Positions 59,746-64,000 of a DNA stretch of 64,000 nt are shown piece by piece. The position numbers and the translations under genes are program-made. Every line of letters begins with the position of its first letter. Within the stretch, counting starts at the first letter, position 1. The notes beneath the pieces are model-generated. The model was given only the letters and a program-made list of their open reading frames with translations, was not told the DNA's origin and made no database searches. This DNA is from Allodiplogaster sudhausi (taxonomy: Eukaryota > Nematoda > Chromadorea > Rhabditida > Diplogasteridae): assembly GCA_945643635.1 (NCBI GenBank), contig CALZFC010000252.1, positions 4,176,001-4,240,000 on the forward strand, read 5' to 3'.

Positions 59746-62700
59746 TCAGTTTCTCTTCTTGTTCCTCTTGTCTCTGGCTGTTCCATTGGTCTGACGAGTG
59801 GAAGAATGTCGAATGGTGGAGGCGTCCCTGGCTGGTGGCAGAGCTCCGCTCGCCTCGAAAGAGACAACGCCTGGTTCCTTCTCCTCCTTCGACTTCGCAC
59901 GTCTCCAGTGCAGTTTGAAGGGAAACTCGAACTCGTTTGGCACCTTCAATTATACGAATTGGGGGATAACAGATAGTTGTTACTTCGTCGAGAAGTCTCA
60001 CCTACAAAGTTTGCTTGCCAGTCCTGAATTGAAAAACAGTGCGATTATGAAAATCACCCAACTAAAATATATGACCATTCCATTTTTTAAAAAGAATATA
60101 ACCTATATAATAATTAGAATACAAGCATTGCGCTGACCTTGCCAATGCTGCCTGCCTCGAAGAACCACCCAAGAGGGAACCAGATGCGCATTCGGTCATC
60201 CGTCGCCGTTAGATTCGCGTGGTTATAAGCGAATCTTAAAGGAGCCAAAAATTCACACGTTTGTCTGACACAAGGAAGAGAGAGATTTTAGATAGACATG
60301 CGACAATAACACTCAAGAAAATGCAAAAAAAGATCAAACAAATTCGCCTTATAAAATTACAGTAAACAATTAGCATAGTACACATTAAGAAATGTCTTAA
60401 AAGGCAGTCTCTCACTAACGTGTGATAGTAGAGGAACATCCTAGAAGAGATGTAAAATGCAACAAAGACATCAATGGAGTAGTGTTCGTGGCCCGCCAGA
60501 ATGAAGAAGACTCCTTCAAGTAAGCAAGATTAAAAAAATTAAGGTTTCTTTGCCTTAAAATACCATAGTTAAACAACGAAAAAAAGTGAAAATATTCAAA
60601 TGATCATATTTAAAGCAGGAAATTGCGTCTTTGAAGGCATATCAATGCGAAGTTTAGATAATAAGTACGACTTAACTGACCAAAGAGATTGCATACCCAC
60701 GTGACAGTGTGTAAGCCAGACCAGGAGTTCGGAGTATCTGAACGGGCAGACTCTTACAACTATCACAAAGAGCTGGTATACATTTCACACTGTAGACATT
60801 CATACCCAACTGACCATAGAAACCCCCCCCCCCCTATCTCATTCGACAGGAAAACAAAAGGAAAAGAAAACCGCACATTCAGTGATAAAATGATTGAGCA
60901 GAGTGATGGCCGTTGTGTGGCCGCTGAACATGTAGTCGCCGCAGGTTCGAACACCCTGAATATAGCATGTAAACCTAGAAAGTAAACAAATAACCTAATT
61001 AGGTAACACAAAGTCAAAAGATTTAACTGTGACAAGTGTCATCAACCTTAATATTTGCACTTGCCTGAATGCTCATGCCCAGTTTAGACCAGATCTGGAA
61101 GGCTTGAACGACCTTCTCGGCCAGACTTCCGTGATTCTTAAAAAAAATCTCCTTTATATTCGTTTTTGAACGATTCAGCTGAAAGGTTAATTAGAGATAA
61201 TTTTGTAATTGTATTCTGGATGGCAGAAACCTTGGCTCGACACTCGAGATGTAGTCCAGGCACTGAGAGAGATGTAATCATCATTGTTATGCAACGAAGC
61301 AGAAAGACAGTTCCCACCAGGGAAAACATTCGGCGGGCGATCACAACTCTGAAATGAACAAGCTGAAAGGAATATTTTACAGAATCTTACAAATTCCCCA
61401 CTTGATACTTCTGCCTACACCTTCTGTTTGTAAGCAGGAAAACGATTATATTAGCAAGAATTAGTTTTTAGATCAAATAAGATATAGTACAAATCAATAA
61501 AAGCAATCTCGTCGCAAGGACCTGTGTTTATGGAAGATGAGTACGGTAAGCCAGATCGTGGCGAGAGTCACTCCAATCATCTCGCACATGTCGAATGCCC
61601 AAGGAATGAGTGGCAGATTGTCCAGGACAATGTCGGGCAGAGGCGGGTACATCTTCATGTCTGGAAGAAGAGTGTTCAGGCCAAGGCTGATATCATGAAA
61701 GAATATTTAAGAAAGAAGTTGGTTAGGCTTAGCGAGCATGGAAATGAGCAAAACAAAACATCAAACCCACCAGGAACTCGATCATGAACGAGCACCATGA
61801 CAAAGGCAGTGATGAGAAGAGAGAGCAGACAGTAGGAGAAGGCTATCGCAAGCTTCAACACAGACTTCGCATGCGTATCCGGAGCTTCTACCTGAAGGGA
61901 GAAGGATGCGTAGTTGATTGTAATACGGTGAGGAATGAGGAAACTTCTGAGAAAACTACAAGGGAGAGAGAGAGGGAAAGAGAGCAACGAGAGAAGGAAA
62001 CAACAAACCTGCCGAATGATCTCATCTCTGGATATAAGCCGAACAGGTCCTTGGTCATCTGAGGATACGACGGTAGTGACCGTCTCTTGACTAGAGAACA
62101 GCATTGCCGTAGCGCTACAACGATATTTAGTGTGGGTGGCAGACATATCCGCGGTTTCTGCGGTATCCAAACAGAGGAAGGACACACGATAACTAATGAT
62201 AGCTGACCTATCAGTATGCTCGGCGTGTGTTGAGCATGCGGCGCCAGCTTTGGCATCGCCATTGGCGTAGCCATTCACGCGAGAATACGAAGGGACATCT
62301 CAAGGACAAGAATTGTGCAAGAAAAGACAAATGAAGTAGGAAGAGTACATTAAATAAAATGCCGAAAGGACAAGAGAAACAAGCGAGAACGGATTGAAGA
62401 ACATCACATACAAGACTCCTCTGATGCTGTTTGAACGGATGCTGGAGTTATGCGAGAAGTCAATTCATTCCCGAAGGCTGAGGTCTGCAAGAACCGAGAC
62501 AGTATTTAGATGCATTAATTGGTCAAAGTATCATTTGGCAACTTCACGAGAGAAAAAAATGATTTTGAAATGCCAAGCGAACCTCTCTGAGTTTATGAAT
62601 GGACGCGGCGAGCCGCTTGATGTCACCAAGGCAAGTGAGTTGCAGGGGTTTCTCTCGCAGATCAGTCTCATTCAGGGTCAGCAGAGTGGCACCGTCGATC

Positions 62701-63071
62701 TGCATGCTTACACTCATTATCAAATCAAAGAGTACAATCCAGAAGATTAAACTCCCTAATCAGATATCAATATATAAAATGGGATCAAGTTTTAGTGATC
62801 GTGAGAAGAAGAAGAAATTGCTAACAAACCCGATGTTCATACGCAAGAAGCTTCGCGTAGCGTTCGAATCCCCCCGAGTTCAGCCAAGCTTCTACCTCAA
62901 ACGAGTACATTTCACGAACGAAATGAGGGATCACCGAACATTAAGACGACAAGGATAACCTCAGTTGGCAAGAGAAGAAAACAAGTGAACCTCTCGACTT
63001 GTCCAGGAGACTGGATCGGAAGCGATGGCGATGACGTCATGAGCGGCGATGCCATTCGTGGCTGACACCAT
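59746..63071 (-). CDS. SAMD8: Sphingomyelin synthase-related protein SMSr (SAMD8)
   Basis: Exons (minus): 62991-63071, 62830-62895, 62583-62699, 62412-62484, 62208-62298, 62009-62090, 61771-61891, 61522-61660, 61231-61348, 61065-61136, 60877-60955, 60681-60737, 60420-60513, 60138-60234, 59746-59943; they close to 494 codons plus stop. An N-terminal SAM domain (about 20-88: [17 protein letters not shown] … [15 protein letters not shown]) precedes a six-helix lipid-phosphatase-like transferase. Motifs are [21 protein letters not shown] (His333) and [15 protein letters not shown] (His376, Asp380), giving the His-His-Asp triad. Glu375 beside the catalytic His is the SMSr state; SMS1/2 have Asp. 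The family makes ceramide phosphoethanolamine and senses ceramide in the ER. The C-terminal tail is long and basic (KRNKKRN). Intron 10 has a textbook GC donor (CAG|GCAAGT). Confidence 0.96.
60956..61064 (-). other. GC-AG intron 10 of SAMD8
   Basis: The donor reads CAG|GCAAGT, the known consensus for GC-AG introns, and joins SKLGMSIQ to GVRTCGDYM in phase 0 as the family requires. No GT is available nearby. Confidence 0.9.
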
Positions 63072-63082
63072 CTCGAGCTTGC

Positions 63083-63174
63083 TCAGAAGTCAGCAACGCC
63101 CGACACCCGGACAGCCAGCCAGCAGTCGCTGGCAAACCCAATGGCCTTGTTGTCTGCACTCTTCTTGATCGCTC
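63083..63174 (-). other. Possible terminal exon just upstream of SAMD8
   Basis: After acceptor ctgacgtag a minus-strand frame reads KKSADNKAIGFASDCWLAVR and stops with TGA at 63083-63085, only 11 nt before the SAMD8 ATG. All three frames are nearly open here, so it may equally be SAMD8 5' untranslated sequence. Confidence 0.3.
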
Positions 63175-64000
63175 CTACGTCAGATCACTATTCAATTTTC
63201 AAAACGTAAGCAGTAAGTAGCAATCGCGACAATATGATGCATAGACGATGCGCAAACATCTGAAGGATACAATTAACACGGAGCCGGTGTGTGCACCACA
63301 GTACGCTTCAAAAACAATTATAGAAATGCACCACACCACAATACATAGTTAAGTACTGGACACGACGGGGGAGTGGTTCTCACTTACTACCGTCAAGTCA
63401 ACGAAGACACTAAACATATTTTCGTATTTGTGAGTATCTTAATAATTATTAGACAATATTAAGGCACCGGAAAAAAAGAAATGAATGCCATTGCAGATCA
63501 GTACTCTCGCAGGAGTAGGTGGATAGCACTGGGCTGCCCCATGACAGGCTGAAACCTATTCGAAGACACAAGACGAAAGATAAGATAAGGCTTGAAGGCG
63601 ACCGTGTACGATAAGGAGATTAAGGGAAAACTGTTGCACAAGAAAACACGAAAACACATTTGAAACTTGTTTTTTTCATCAATGGGCCACAAGTAAAAGT
63701 GATATTATGCACTGAAGATGAAATTATATACCAATTCATTGCATACGCTGCTAAACCACCATACATACAATTTGGTTGATATATGTTGTAACCTCGGCAG
63801 TGATCTTTCCTCTCTAACTCTCTTATTTCTTTCTCTTTTCCCTCATCTCTCTCTCTCTCCCTCTCTCTCTCTCTCCTTCGTTTCTTTATCCTTTCTTTCT
63901 CTCATTCTTGACTCCAATCAGCATGCTCAGCCTGGGTTCTCACATGATTTTCGCCGTTAAATTGATTTGATATTGCATTAAAACTCATTTGGCATGTCAA
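63175..64000. other. Window edge; no supported gene
   Basis: A short minus-strand piece near 63498-63560 after tcgaatag (RFQPVMGQPSAIHLLL) is a weak exon candidate. CT tracts occur at 63845-63900. Confidence 0.3.

Overview
The window is animal nuclear DNA. Genes are built from many short exons with GT-AG (sometimes GC-AG) introns, and the recognisable products are animal-specific or broadly metazoan: a Vav guanine-nucleotide exchange factor, a secreted PAN/thrombospondin-repeat protein, RWDD4, SERP1/RAMP4, a gamma-glutamylamine cyclotransferase-like protein, MGAT1, a Ly6-like protein and SAMD8/SMSr. Short introns, 3' splice sites lying directly on start codons (as expected with spliced-leader trans-splicing) and a nematode-style Ly6 protein suggest a small ecdysozoan such as a nematode, but the sequence alone does not fix the phylum. 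Very dense (CT)n/(GA)n microsatellites are a hallmark of the window.

Layout. 143-5434: a young Ty3/gypsy LTR retrotransposon in minus orientation (376-bp LTRs with 4 mismatches, 5-bp target duplication), crippled inside pol. 5435-18038: microsatellite-rich DNA with an unidentified plus-strand candidate gene at about 7.7-9.84 kb. 18039-25841: vav in 27 exons whose phases all join. 26.9-27.3 kb: a small inverted-repeat element. 27657-29121: a multi-pass membrane protein gene (minus). 29.25-31.18 kb: a possible plus-strand gene ending tail-to-tail with the next. 31177-37565: secreted PAN + TSP1 protein (minus, 22 exons), carrying a 445-bp Tc1/mariner-type MITE in an intron. 39523-41529: RWDD4 (minus) with a 518-bp MITE in an intron. 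42218-43596: SERP1/RAMP4 (plus), divergent from RWDD4. 44265-45574: cyclotransferase-like gene (plus) with a possible one-base frameshift. 47421-51981: MGAT1 (plus, 14 exons). 53049-53732: Ly6-like protein (minus). 56480-58462: an unidentified acidic protein (plus, 5' end not found). 58958-59228: C-terminal exons of a minus candidate. 59746-63071: SAMD8 (minus, 15 exons).

The genes do not form one pathway. Several act in the secretory system (SERP1 at the translocon, MGAT1 in Golgi N-glycan branching, SAMD8 in ER/Golgi sphingolipid synthesis, and secreted TSP1 and Ly6 products as cargo), while Vav works in tyrosine-kinase to Rho-GTPase signalling. Exon models were built by hand from splice sites, reading phase and family resemblance; no alignment or search was run.
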